Positions 31,541 to 39,886 of a DNA stretch of 64,000 bases are shown one piece after another. How positions within the stretch are numbered: the first letter of the stretch is position 1; each line of letters begins with the position of its first letter. The notes under the pieces are model-generated. The model was not told the origin of the DNA, did not search any database, and saw only the letters and a program-made list of their open reading frames with translations. Both the position numbers and the translations under genes were made by a program. This DNA comes from Duganella sp. CF458 (GTDB taxonomy: Bacteria; Pseudomonadota; Gammaproteobacteria; Burkholderiales; Burkholderiaceae_D), in the NCBI RefSeq assembly GCF_900113115.1, contig NZ_FOOF01000021.1, positions 1-64,000 on the forward strand, read 5' to 3'.

Positions 31541-32806
31541 ATGGAGCGAAGGAATTTCATGCGCGGTGTGCTGGCGGGAGGCGCGGCTGCTGCCGGTACT
31601 GTGCCTGCGGTAGCGTTGGCCGCAGGTGCGGTTGCGGCGACGCCGGGCGGCGACCGGGCCTATATGGTCGGCTTGCTGCAAAAGATGGCTGACCCGGTGC
31701 TGGCCAATATGGCAAAAGGCGAGTTGAAAAAGAAGTTCGCACTCGAGCTGAGTCCAACCTGGGATGGCCGCGATCCGGGCGTGGCTTATCTCGAATGCTT
31801 CGGGCGCCTGATCGCCGGCCTGGCGCCCTGGCTGGCCCTATCCGATGACGCCAGCGCCGAAGGCCGCACGCGCAAGCGCCTGCGCGAACAGGCACTGCAA
31901 AGCTACACCAACTCGGTCGATCCGAAGTCGCCGGACTACCTGCTATGGAAAGGCCCGGGCCAGACGCTGGTGGACTCCGCCTATTTCACCAATGCCCTGA
32001 TGCGTGCGCCCAAAGCGCTGTGGGAGCCGCTGGACGCCGCCACCAAGCAGCGCATCATCGACGAAATCAAGAGCCTGCGCCGCATCGAACCACCCTACAT
32101 TAACTGGATGCTGTTCGCGGCCATGAATGAAGCCTTCCTGCTTTCCATCGGCGAGCAGTACGACCCGATGCGCATGAACGTCGCGATCCGCAAGGTCAAC
32201 GAGTGGTATGTGGGCGATGGATGGATCAAGGACGGCGAGGCTTTTCACTTCGACTACTACAATTCCTTCGTGATGTACCCGATGCTGGTCGAGATACTGG
32301 AAGTCCTGGCCAAAGCCAATGGCCCGTTCTGGAATGGCAAGCCGGCTGACCTGCTGGCGCAGGCGCAGAAGCGCATGCAGCGCTACGGCGAGCACCTGGA
32401 ACGCTTCATCTCGCCGCAGGGCACCTTTCCGCCGATCGGCCGTTCGCTCACCTATCGCACCGCGGCATTCCAGCCGCTGGCATTGCTGGCCTGGCGCAAG
32501 CAATTGCCGGCGAGCCTGCCGGAAGGACAGGTGCGCGCCGCGCTGGCGAGCGTGCACAAGGCCATCTGGTCGGAGCCGGGCAATTTCACCAAGGATGGCT
32601 ACCTGACCATCGGCTTTGCAGGCCATCAGCCGGAGCTGGGAGACTGGTATTCGAACAATGGCAGCATGTATATCGCCGCGTCGAGCTTCCTGGCGCTAGG
32701 GCTGCCTGCTGACGATTCCTATTGGACTGCACCGGCACAGGACTGGACGCAGAAGAAGGCCTTCAGCGGCAGGAAATTCCCGAAGGACTACCACGTCAGT
32801 TATTGA
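31541..32806 (+). CDS. DUF2264 / GH154-type protein, Tat-exported
   Basis: A 421-residue protein with a Tat-like leader (MERRNFMRGVLAGGAAAAG...ALAAGAVA). The body matches DUF2264: YMVGLLQKMADPVLANMAKGELKKKF, YLECFGRLIAGLAPWLAL, YINWMLFAAMNEAFLL, WYVGDGWIKDGEAFHFDYYNSFVMYPMLVEILEVL, and RYGEHLERFISPQGTFPPIGRSLTYRTAAFQPLA. DUF2264 proteins form an (alpha/alpha) barrel. The GH154 group derived from them contains beta-glucuronidases active on arabinogalactan, known in Bacteroides. It is the last gene of operon 1, ten bases from the convergent LysR gene. Confidence 0.85.
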   Translation: MERRNFMRGVLAGGAAAAGTVPAVALAAGAVAATPGGDRAYMVGLLQKMADPVLANMAKGELKKKFALELSPTWDGRDPGVAYLECFGRLIAGLAPWLALSDDASAEGRTRKRLREQALQSYTNSVDPKSPDYLLWKGPGQTLVDSAYFTNALMRAPKALWEPLDAATKQRIIDEIKSLRRIEPPYINWMLFAAMNEAFLLSIGEQYDPMRMNVAIRKVNEWYVGDGWIKDGEAFHFDYYNSFVMYPMLVEILEVLAKANGPFWNGKPADLLAQAQKRMQRYGEHLERFISPQGTFPPIGRSLTYRTAAFQPLALLAWRKQLPASLPEGQVRAALASVHKAIWSEPGNFTKDGYLTIGFAGHQPELGDWYSNNGSMYIAASSFLALGLPADDSYWTAPAQDWTQKKAFSGRKFPKDYHVSY

Positions 32807-32816
32807 GGAAGGCAGC

Positions 32817-33764
32817 TTAACGCCGGTAGCGTGCCTGTGCCGCATCGCGCAGCGCTACCAGCATGGCTTCCGCGCCCGGCGACAGGCGATGGCGCTTGCG
32901 GGTGACGATGCCGTACATGTCCATGCGCAGGCCCAGGTCCCAGGGCAGCACGGCCAGCAGGCCGGCATCGAGGTAAGGGCGCACGGTTTCTTCCGGCATG
33001 GCCGCGATCATGCGGCTGCCCGGCAGCAGGTTGACCACCACCGGCATGGCCAGCGTTTCCACCACTTCGGTCGGCGGTTCCAGGCCCTGTGACAGGAACA
33101 TCGATGTCAGGCGGTCGCGCAGGATGCTGCCGGCCGGCGGCAGTACCCAGGGTTCGCGTGCCAGCTCGGCCAATTGCAGCTCCTGGCGGCCCACAAAAGG
33201 ATGGTCGGCGGCGGCGATCAGGCTGTGCGGCTCGTCGGTAAGCGGTTCGAAATTGAATTCGGCGGCGACGTTGGAGTCGAGCAGGCGTCCGATCACGAGG
33301 TCGAATTCGCCGGCGCGCATGCGCTCCACCAGGATCTTGGAAGTGTCCACCGTGATCGACACCTGCACCTTGGCGGTGCGGTGTTTCAGCAGTTTGACGG
33401 CGTCGGTGACCAGGCCCGCGGAAGGCGTCAGCACGGTGCCGATGGAAACGCGGCCTGAAAGGCCCGACACCAGCTCCATCACCTCCTGGTGCGCGGCATC
33501 CATCTCGGCCAGTGCCGTGCCGGCGCGCCGTATCATCACTTCGCCGTACCACGTTGGGACCACGCCGCGCGGCAGGCGTTCAAACAACTGGACGTTCAGT
33601 GCGTGTTCGATCTCGCCCAGCAGCTTCGATGCCGCGGGCTGGGTGAGGTTTGCCGCCTGTGCCGCATGCAGGATCGAGCGGTGCCGGCCCAATTCGACCA
33701 ATAACACCAGGTGGCGCGTTTTCAGGTGGGACCTTACGAATCGGTCCGAGCGTGGATCTGACAT
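32817..33764 (-). CDS. LysR-type regulator, GbpR-like, of the galactonate operon
   Basis: A 315-residue LysR regulator beginning MSDPRSDRFVRSHLKTRHLVLLVELGRHRSILHAAQAANLTQPAASKLLGEIEHALNVQLFERLPRGVVPTWYGEVMIRRA. This N-terminal wording is typical of the GbpR group that controls galactose and aldonate genes. The effector domain is at 95-305 (VSIGTVLTPSAGLVTDAVKLLKHR). A TTG at 33800, overlapping the SMP-30 stop, would add 12 residues. The ATG at 33764 is taken. It is cotranscribed as the last gene of the dgo operon and probably senses galactonate or a related sugar acid. Confidence 0.9.
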   Translation of the reverse strand: MSDPRSDRFVRSHLKTRHLVLLVELGRHRSILHAAQAANLTQPAASKLLGEIEHALNVQLFERLPRGVVPTWYGEVMIRRAGTALAEMDAAHQEVMELVSGLSGRVSIGTVLTPSAGLVTDAVKLLKHRTAKVQVSITVDTSKILVERMRAGEFDLVIGRLLDSNVAAEFNFEPLTDEPHSLIAAADHPFVGRQELQLAELAREPWVLPPAGSILRDRLTSMFLSQGLEPPTEVVETLAMPVVVNLLPGSRMIAAMPEETVRPYLDAGLLAVLPWDLGLRMDMYGIVTRKRHRLSPGAEAMLVALRDAAQARYRR

Positions 33765-33796
33765 GCGGACAATAATAGGGCCGCTCCCCTGCAGCG

Positions 33797-34666
33797 TCAA
33801 TCAGCGGCGTCGTCAAACAGGGCTGGGGCCAAGCCCTGCACGCCGGGTATCTCCATCGTGTGCAAGCCGCCATCAAGGGCGCCTGCAGCCAGTTGTTCCA
33901 GATGCGCTCCGCCGAAGGCCGGCCGCGACGGTTGCACCGCCGACAACGGCAGGTCGCGCACCAGCGAGCCGCCAGCCGCAAACTGCGCCAGGCGGCCGCG
34001 CCTTCCTTCTTCGCGCAGCGCGATCCATAGATTGCCGCCGGCATCCGCCGTGAGGCCGCCAATCCGTGCGTTTCCAAAGCCGGCGAACCGTTTGATTCTA
34101 CCCACTTCAGCGCGGCCCGGGTCGTAAGTAGTTTCCAGTAGTTCGCGGCCGTCGCTGCTGGCGAAGTACAGCGTGCCGCCATCGGCGCTGAAGCCAATGC
34201 CGTGGGCGGCGGCGACTGTCGGCAATGCCAGGCGGCGCAAGCCGAAACGTTGCGAGAATTGGTAAAAGCTGCCGATGGGCGGCGAGCCGGGACTCAGGTT
34301 GGCGGTGCCAAGGACGAAATTGCCGTGGCGGTCGGCACAGCCATCGCTGATGCGGGTGCGCGCTTCGGCGGGATCGACGGCGGCGATGGCGAGCGGCAGG
34401 CGGCGCGCAAGTTTCAGCGCCCCCGGCGGAGTGCGTTCGGCCAGGTATAGCCATTTGTCGAGGCCGAGCAGCAGCTTGCCGCTACGGCAGACGGCGAATG
34501 CCGCAAGATGTTCGGGCAAGCGGCTGCTCTCCGGCAGGCCCTTGCCGCGCCAGGCCTTCAAGGCCGGTGCGGCGGTGTCGCTCCACCACCAGCAACCGTC
34601 ATGCCAGAGCAGGGCGCCCATCTGGGCACCGGGGAGCATCGTTTCAGGCTGGACTTGCTGTTCCAT
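33797..34666 (-). CDS. SMP-30/gluconolactonase-family sugar lactonase
   Basis: A 289-residue six-bladed propeller protein starting MEQQVQPETMLPGAQMGALLWHDGCWWWSDTAAPALKAW. Family features are the N-terminal acid/W.D region, RTRISDGCADRHGNFVLGTA (the metal-binding SDG..D..G.....G motif, with N-terminal change from N to S), AHGIGFSADGGTLYFASSDGREL and GLTADAGGNLWIALREEG. It would open galactono- or arabinono-lactone to the aldonate. The start with AGGCAGG overlaps the end of dgoA by 23 bases, indicating tight coupling. It is the only lactonase seen in the window, so it could serve both sugars. Confidence 0.85.
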   Translation of the reverse strand: MEQQVQPETMLPGAQMGALLWHDGCWWWSDTAAPALKAWRGKGLPESSRLPEHLAAFAVCRSGKLLLGLDKWLYLAERTPPGALKLARRLPLAIAAVDPAEARTRISDGCADRHGNFVLGTANLSPGSPPIGSFYQFSQRFGLRRLALPTVAAAHGIGFSADGGTLYFASSDGRELLETTYDPGRAEVGRIKRFAGFGNARIGGLTADAGGNLWIALREEGRRGRLAQFAAGGSLVRDLPLSAVQPSRPAFGGAHLEQLAAGALDGGLHTMEIPGVQGLAPALFDDAAD

Positions 34667-35300
34667 CCTGCCTCCAGGCGGTGACGAAGGCGCGCGCGCG
34701 CTCGGCGACGGCGGCGGCGTCCAGGCCCGGCTGGTAGAGCGCCGAGCCGAGGCCAAAGCCGGTCGCACCGGCGGCGCGCCAGGTGGCCATGCTGCCAGGG
34801 GTGACGCCGCCGACCGGCAGCAACGGCAAGGCCGGCGGCAGCACCGCGCGCATGGCACGCATGACGGTTGGCGTCACCAGTTCGGCCGGGAACAGCTTGA
34901 GCGCATCGGCACCGGCATGGGCGGCGGCAAAGGCTTCCGTCGGGGTGGCGGCACCAGGCACGCAGGCCATGCCGGCAGCCCTGGCGGCACGGATGACGGC
35001 GCTGTCGGAATGCGGCATCACAACCAGCGCGCCGCCGGCGTCGCGCACCTGCTGCACTGCTGCGGTGCTCAGGACCGTGCCGGCGCCCAGCACGGCGTCG
35101 GCCGGCAGGCTGCGCGCCAGGCACGAGATGGAATCGAACGGCAGCGGGGAATTGAGCGGAACTTCGATCAAGCGGAAGCCGGCTTCGTACAAAGCGGCGC
35201 CGATGGCCTCCACCTCGTGGGGCTGGACACCGCGCAGGATGGCCACCAGCGGCAGGGTCCTGAAGGCGGATTCGAAGGGGGAAGTGGATGTGGCGTTCAT
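34644..35300 (-). CDS. dgoA: 2-dehydro-3-deoxy-6-phosphogalactonate aldolase
   Basis: A 218-residue KDPG/KDPGal-type class I aldolase. It starts MNATSTSPFESAFRTLPLVAILRGVQPHEVEAIGAALYEAGFRLIEVPLNSP (catalytic Glu in RGV..E/IEVPLNSP). GAGTVLSTAAVQQVRDAGGALVVMPHSD follows, then the Schiff-base Lys in GADALKLFPAE (near residue 125) and LPVGGVTPGSMATWRAAGATGFGLGSALY. It splits KDPGal into pyruvate and glyceraldehyde-3-phosphate. The internal ATG at 35300 is chosen because the frame beyond lies inside dgoK. It follows dgoK by one base. Confidence 0.94.
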   Translation of the reverse strand: MNATSTSPFESAFRTLPLVAILRGVQPHEVEAIGAALYEAGFRLIEVPLNSPLPFDSISCLARSLPADAVLGAGTVLSTAAVQQVRDAGGALVVMPHSDSAVIRAARAAGMACVPGAATPTEAFAAAHAGADALKLFPAELVTPTVMRAMRAVLPPALPLLPVGGVTPGSMATWRAAGATGFGLGSALYQPGLDAAAVAERARAFVTAWRQDGTASPA

Positions 35301-35301
35301 T

Positions 35302-36249
35302 TCAATCCTTGAGCATGCCGGCGGCGTGCGCCAGGTGGTACAGGCCGGCGGGCGCCGTGTTATTGAGCAGTAGCGGCGGCGCCGCGTGGAAACGTTGCAG
35401 GGCGAGCGCATAGCGCTGGCACAGCACCTGGCTGCCGACCAGCGCCAGCGGCGCGCTAGCCAGGCCGGCGGCATCGCGCCAGGCCAGGCCGGCGCGCAGC
35501 TCATGGCCGACCAATAGGCCGGACAAGTAGTCGGCCAGGTCGCTGGCCGGGGCGCGGCCGGTGACGCCCAGGCTGCGCGCCGCGAAAACCTGGTGGCTCA
35601 TGCCGAGGTGGCCGTGATCGCGCGCGGCGTCGACGCCTGCAACGAAGGCAGGTTCGGCGAATGCGCCACTATCGCCCATCAGGCGGCCCAGCACGGAATG
35701 GGTGCGCAGCACGGCGAACAGTTCGCCTGTCATATGGGTTGCGAAGCGCGTCAGGCGGCCATCGTTCACCTGCGCCCATTTGGAATGGGTACCGGGAAGG
35801 ACGATGCAGGAAGCATCGCGCAGGGCGGGTTGCAACTGCAGCGCGCCCACCACCTGGGTTTCTTCGCCGCGCATCAGGTCGGGTGGCAAGGCCCCGTCGT
35901 CATACAGCATGCCGGGCACGATGGAGATTTCCGCGCCGGGGCTGGGCAGCATGCCGGCGGCCAGCGCTGCGGCGTTGGCCGGGCAGGCGGTGTAAGGAAC
36001 GTCGCGCCAGCCGTGCTGGCTGCCGACCATGCCGCAGGCCAGGATCGGCATGCGCGCATGCGCGGCCCGCCAGTCGCCGGCGATGCCGTCCAGCGCGGCG
36101 GCGAAGGCCGGCACGCCGGACAAGGTGGACGCGCCGTTGCCGTTGCTGCGTTCCGCCAGCACCTTGCCGCCGGGGCCGAGCAGGAATGCGCGCAGGCTGG
36201 TGCTGCCCCAGTCAAGACCGAGCAGGCTGGCGGTGGCGTTGCTTACCAT
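35302..36249 (-). CDS. dgoK: 2-dehydro-3-deoxygalactonokinase
   Basis: A 315-residue ASKHA-fold kinase that phosphorylates 2-keto-3-deoxygalactonate at C6. Motifs are LLGLDWGSTSLRAFLLGPGGKVLAERS (phosphate-1 loop), PILACGMVGSQHGWRDVPYTACPA, and QVVGALQLQPALRDASCIVLPGTHSKWAQVNDGRLTRFATHMTGELFAVLRTHSVLG, a DgoK-specific block. The C-terminus has LVGSQVLCQRYALALQRF. Length is typical. It overlaps dgoD by seven bases and precedes dgoA by one base. Confidence 0.95.
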   Translation of the reverse strand: MVSNATASLLGLDWGSTSLRAFLLGPGGKVLAERSNGNGASTLSGVPAFAAALDGIAGDWRAAHARMPILACGMVGSQHGWRDVPYTACPANAAALAAGMLPSPGAEISIVPGMLYDDGALPPDLMRGEETQVVGALQLQPALRDASCIVLPGTHSKWAQVNDGRLTRFATHMTGELFAVLRTHSVLGRLMGDSGAFAEPAFVAGVDAARDHGHLGMSHQVFAARSLGVTGRAPASDLADYLSGLLVGHELRAGLAWRDAAGLASAPLALVGSQVLCQRYALALQRFHAAPPLLLNNTAPAGLYHLAHAAGMLKD

Positions 36250-37391
36250 TCCGCGACGCTTCCGTCAGGGTGGCGCCACAGCGGGTTGCTCCAGTCGGGC
36301 GCATTGCGGCTGGCCTCGATCACGCGCTGTTCATCGACCACCACGCCCAGGCCGGGTTTCGGCAGCGGCTTGATAAAGCCGTTCTCGATCTTGAAGTCTT
36401 CCTTGTTCACCACGTAGTCGAGCAGCTCGCCGCCCTTGTTGTAGTGGATGCCCATGCTCTGTTCCTGCAGCACGGCGTTGTACGAAACGAAATCGACTTG
36501 CAGGCAGGCCGCCAGCGCCACCGGGCCAAGCGGGCAATGCGGGGCCAGGGCGATGTCGTAGGCTTCCGCCATGCCTGCGATCTTCAGGCATTCGGAGATG
36601 CCGCCGGCATGCGACAGGTCGGGCTGCACGATAGAAATGCCGCCGGCCTGGAACACGTTCTTGAATTCGAAGCGCGAGAACATGCGTTCACCGGCTGCCA
36701 GCGGGATCGAGGTGGATTCGGCCAGGCGCGGGTAGTACTCGGCCTGCTCCGCCAGCACCGGTTCTTCGACGAACAGTGGGCGGTACGGTTCGAGTTCGCG
36801 CAGCAGCACCTTGGCCATCGGCGCGGCGACGCGGCCGTGGAAGTCGATGCCGAATTCGATCTGGTTGCCGAAGGCTTCGCGGATTTCCGCGATACGTGCC
36901 ACGGCGGCATCCACCGCAGCGGAGCTTTCGATGATGCCGAATTCCTCGGTGCCGTTCATCTTGAAGGTATCGAAGCCGGCTTCGCGCAAGGTCTTGATGC
37001 CGGCGATGACATCGGCCGGGCGGTCGCCGCCTACCCAGCTATAGGTTTTCATGCGGTCACGTACCAGGCCGCCCAGCAGCTGGTACACCGGCACGCCAAG
37101 CGCCTTGCCCTTGATGTCCCACAGCGCCTGGTCGATACCGGCGATGGCGCTCATCAGGATGGCGCCGCCGCGGTAAAAACCGCCGCGGTACATGACTTGC
37201 CAAAGGTCGTTGATGCGCCGCGGATCCTGGCCGACCAGGTATTGCGAAAACTCGTGGACTGCGGTTTCCACGGTGCGTGCCTTGCCTTCGATGACCGGTT
37301 CGCCCCAACCGACGACGCCTTCGTCGGTTTCAATCTTGAGCAGCATCCAGCGCGGTGGAATGCGGTAGGTGGTCAGTTTTGTGATCTTCAT
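36243..37391 (-). CDS. dgoD: D-galactonate dehydratase
   Basis: A 382-residue enolase-superfamily enzyme, the same length as the E. coli protein. It starts MKITKLTTYRIPPRWMLLKIETDEGVVGWGEPV. Metal and catalytic positions are visible as GIDFHGR (Asp/His near 183-185), VEEPVLAEQ, PLAAGERMFSR and ALAPHCPLGPVALAA (His near 285). The tail NPLWRHPDGSVAEW is diagnostic. It converts D-galactonate to 2-keto-3-deoxygalactonate. It is the first gene of the dgoD-dgoK-dgoA-lactonase-lysR operon. A 110-base gap with a TATATCGATT element separates it from the GH35 gene. Confidence 0.96.
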   Translation of the reverse strand: MKITKLTTYRIPPRWMLLKIETDEGVVGWGEPVIEGKARTVETAVHEFSQYLVGQDPRRINDLWQVMYRGGFYRGGAILMSAIAGIDQALWDIKGKALGVPVYQLLGGLVRDRMKTYSWVGGDRPADVIAGIKTLREAGFDTFKMNGTEEFGIIESSAAVDAAVARIAEIREAFGNQIEFGIDFHGRVAAPMAKVLLRELEPYRPLFVEEPVLAEQAEYYPRLAESTSIPLAAGERMFSRFEFKNVFQAGGISIVQPDLSHAGGISECLKIAGMAEAYDIALAPHCPLGPVALAACLQVDFVSYNAVLQEQSMGIHYNKGGELLDYVVNKEDFKIENGFIKPLPKPGLGVVVDEQRVIEASRNAPDWSNPLWRHPDGSVAEW

Positions 37392-37468
37392 TTTTGTTCG
37401 TTAGTGAAGTGGTAAGGCAAGTCTATCTTGGCGAGCTAGTTCAGAAATATGAGAAATTTATCGGGATG

Positions 37469-37478
37469 TATATCGATT
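37469..37478. promoter_or_regulatory. TATATCGATT element upstream of dgoD
   Basis: TATATCGATT shares TATATCGNTT with 26108-26117 (before the BNR_4 operon) and 43127-43136 (before GH2). It is a candidate shared operator half-site. Significance is untested. Confidence 0.35.
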
Positions 37479-37501
37479 GGGCATAGCGCTATATCACTCG
37501 C

Positions 37502-39886
37502 TCACTCGCCGGGATCCACCAATTGCGCGCCGACGTAGGCATTGAAACGGCGGATGCGGCCCGTTACCTTGTCGTCCCCCTGGCGTGGCGTATAGCGGAT
37601 GCCGGCCACTTCGACAGGCTTTTCAAGGTCGATCACCAGTCGGTGCGGGTGCGTTGGCGCGGCGATCTTGCCGTTCCCGCTGCCGGCGAAGGCGGTGTGC
37701 CAGAAGTCGCTGGCCTGGCCGTTGATGGCGTTCAGGGCCTGGCCGTCTTCGCGCCGGCCTTCTTCGCTGCTCACGTAGGCGATGGTCCAGGACGACTGGT
37801 TGATCGGCTGCCCTTTGGCGTCCAGCAGCGAGATCTCGGCTACGGCTGCGTATTGCTTGCCGTCGAAGGCGTCCAGCGACTCCAGGCAGAACTGGCGCCC
37901 GCTGACCGGGGCGGCGAAGCGCACGTCCTGGGTGGCGCTGCCGGGCTGGAACTGGCCGCTATAGGCTGGGGGGACGCCTTCCAGCTTCGGCTTCGCCTTG
38001 TTTGGTGGGCGCGGCAGGTCGCGTTCAGGCTGCAGGCGGTCGAGGATCGGGCTTTCCAGGCCGCGCAGTTCGGCGCGCCGCGGGCCGGTCAGGTCCAGCA
38101 CCACCACCTCATTGCGGCCGCGTTTCAGCCACGGTCCGGGCAGGTACATGGTTTGCGTCGGGCCGATGCTCCAGTAGCGGCCCAGGCAGCGGCCGTTGAT
38201 CCAGGCCACGCCCTGGCCCCAGGCCGACATGTCGAGGAAGGTGTCGGCGGTTTGCCTGGCGTCGAAGCTGCCGCGCCAGAACGCGGGGCCGCGTGCGCGT
38301 TGCCGTTTCCATTCCAGCGGCGGCAGTACGCCGTCGGCGTCGAAATCGATGGCGCGGATTTCCCAGTTTTCCAGCGCGAGCGGGTTGCCGCCTTTCGGCT
38401 GGAAATGCACGGGACCGTGCAAGCCCTTGCGATCGTGCACTTCGGGGCCGAAATTGACGCGGGCGATCGTGTACAGCAGGATTTCCATCGTGGCCGGCTT
38501 GTCGCGCGCCGGCAGTTCGATGCTGAAGCGGCGGTGGCGCGTGTCGAAAGTGCCAACCAGCTTGCCGTCGACGTGAACCCAAGCCAGGTCGCGCACTTTG
38601 GCGGCGGACAGCTTGCCTGCCGGGCCGGCGGGCAGCGTGACGCGGTAGGAAATCAGGCCGCGGCTGATGTCGTAGTGTTCGATCGGTTGCGGCGATACAT
38701 CGCGTATCGCTTCTTGCGGCAGGCTGGCGAAGACTGGCGCCGATTCCTTGAGCGTGAAGGCTGGAATCGCCATCACTGGCTGGCGTGCCGGTGGCGGCGG
38801 CAGGGTTTCGCCCGGCTGCAGGAAGGGTTCGATGCCTTTTCGGTAGGCCTGGAATTTCTCTCCGATCCAGCCGGCTTCGCCGATCGGCGCGTCATAGTCG
38901 TAGCTGCTGGTGTCGGGCCGGAACGGTCGGTCGCAGCCACCCCATAGGCCGAAAGTGGTGCCGCCGTGCGCCATGTACAGGCTGAACGAACCGCCGACCT
39001 TCAGCATCTGCTGGAGGTCGGCGACGGCCTTGGTGGCGGCACCGCGGCGGTGCGGGTTGCCCCAGGTGTCGAACCATCCGGAATAGTATTCGCCGCACAT
39101 CAGGGGACCTTGCTGCACGGCTTTCAGGGCCTTGAAGCCGGCATCGGGGTCGGTGCCGAAGTTCGCCACCGAGAACAGCTCCGGGATGTGGGTGCGCGAG
39201 ACCGCGTTGGTGGGATTGCATTGGAACAGGGGCACGTCGAAATGCGCGTCGAGCAGGGCCTGGCGCATGGCGCGCATGTATTCCAGGTCGTCGCTGAAGA
39301 AGCCGTATTCGTTTTCCACCTGGACCATCAGGATCGGGCCGCCGCGCGTGATTTGCTGGGAGGCCAGCACGCGGCCGACCTCCGCCAGCCAGCGCCGGGC
39401 CGGCTTCATGAACGCTTCGTCGCGGGTGCGCAGGAAGGCGTCGCTGCCGCTCTTCTTCAGCAGCCACCATGGCAGGCCGCCCATCTCCCATTCGGCGCAG
39501 GCGTAAGGGCCGGGGCGCAGGATGACCCACAGGCCTTCCTGCTGCGCCAGGCGGCAGAATTCGGCGGCGTCGCGCTGGCCGGCCCAGTCGTAGCGGCCCT
39601 CGCGCCATTCGTGGTAGTTCCAGAACAGATAGGCGCAGACCGTGTTCAGGCCCATGGCCTTGATGGCCTTCAGCCGGTGCTGCCAGTACTCGCGCGGCAC
39701 GCGGGCGAAGTGCATTTCGCCGCAGCGGATCTGCAGCGCTTTCCCGTCGAGCAGGAAATCGTCCTTGCCGATGCTGAAGCGCGCGCTGGTTGCGGAGTGT
39801 ACGGTGGCGGATATCGGCAGCAGGGCCGCGCCGGCGGTGGCCGCCGCTGCACCGGCCAGCACGCGGCGGCGGGAATGGTTGGTCAT
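37502..39886 (-). CDS. GH35 beta-galactosidase, exported
   Basis: A 794-residue protein with a Tat-like leader (MTNHSRRRVLAGAAAATAGAALLP). The GH35 barrel begins FSIGKDDFLLDGKALQIRCGEMHFARVPREYW. It contains the acid/base Glu in ILMVQVENEYGFF (near 192) and the nucleophile Glu in MCGEYYSGWFDTWG (near 265), with SFSLYMAHGGTTFGLWGG after. Later jelly-roll domains include SAWGQGVAWINGRCLGRYWSIGPTQTMYLPG. A C-terminal F5/8-type carbohydrate-binding region (SGRQFCLESLDAFDGKQYAAVAEISLLDAKGQ...) follows. It removes terminal beta-galactose from galactan or arabinogalactan. It overlaps the GH2 gene by four bases. Confidence 0.94.
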   Translation of the reverse strand: MTNHSRRRVLAGAAAATAGAALLPISATVHSATSARFSIGKDDFLLDGKALQIRCGEMHFARVPREYWQHRLKAIKAMGLNTVCAYLFWNYHEWREGRYDWAGQRDAAEFCRLAQQEGLWVILRPGPYACAEWEMGGLPWWLLKKSGSDAFLRTRDEAFMKPARRWLAEVGRVLASQQITRGGPILMVQVENEYGFFSDDLEYMRAMRQALLDAHFDVPLFQCNPTNAVSRTHIPELFSVANFGTDPDAGFKALKAVQQGPLMCGEYYSGWFDTWGNPHRRGAATKAVADLQQMLKVGGSFSLYMAHGGTTFGLWGGCDRPFRPDTSSYDYDAPIGEAGWIGEKFQAYRKGIEPFLQPGETLPPPPARQPVMAIPAFTLKESAPVFASLPQEAIRDVSPQPIEHYDISRGLISYRVTLPAGPAGKLSAAKVRDLAWVHVDGKLVGTFDTRHRRFSIELPARDKPATMEILLYTIARVNFGPEVHDRKGLHGPVHFQPKGGNPLALENWEIRAIDFDADGVLPPLEWKRQRARGPAFWRGSFDARQTADTFLDMSAWGQGVAWINGRCLGRYWSIGPTQTMYLPGPWLKRGRNEVVVLDLTGPRRAELRGLESPILDRLQPERDLPRPPNKAKPKLEGVPPAYSGQFQPGSATQDVRFAAPVSGRQFCLESLDAFDGKQYAAVAEISLLDAKGQPINQSSWTIAYVSSEEGRREDGQALNAINGQASDFWHTAFAGSGNGKIAAPTHPHRLVIDLEKPVEVAGIRYTPRQGDDKVTGRIRRFNAYVGAQLVDPGE

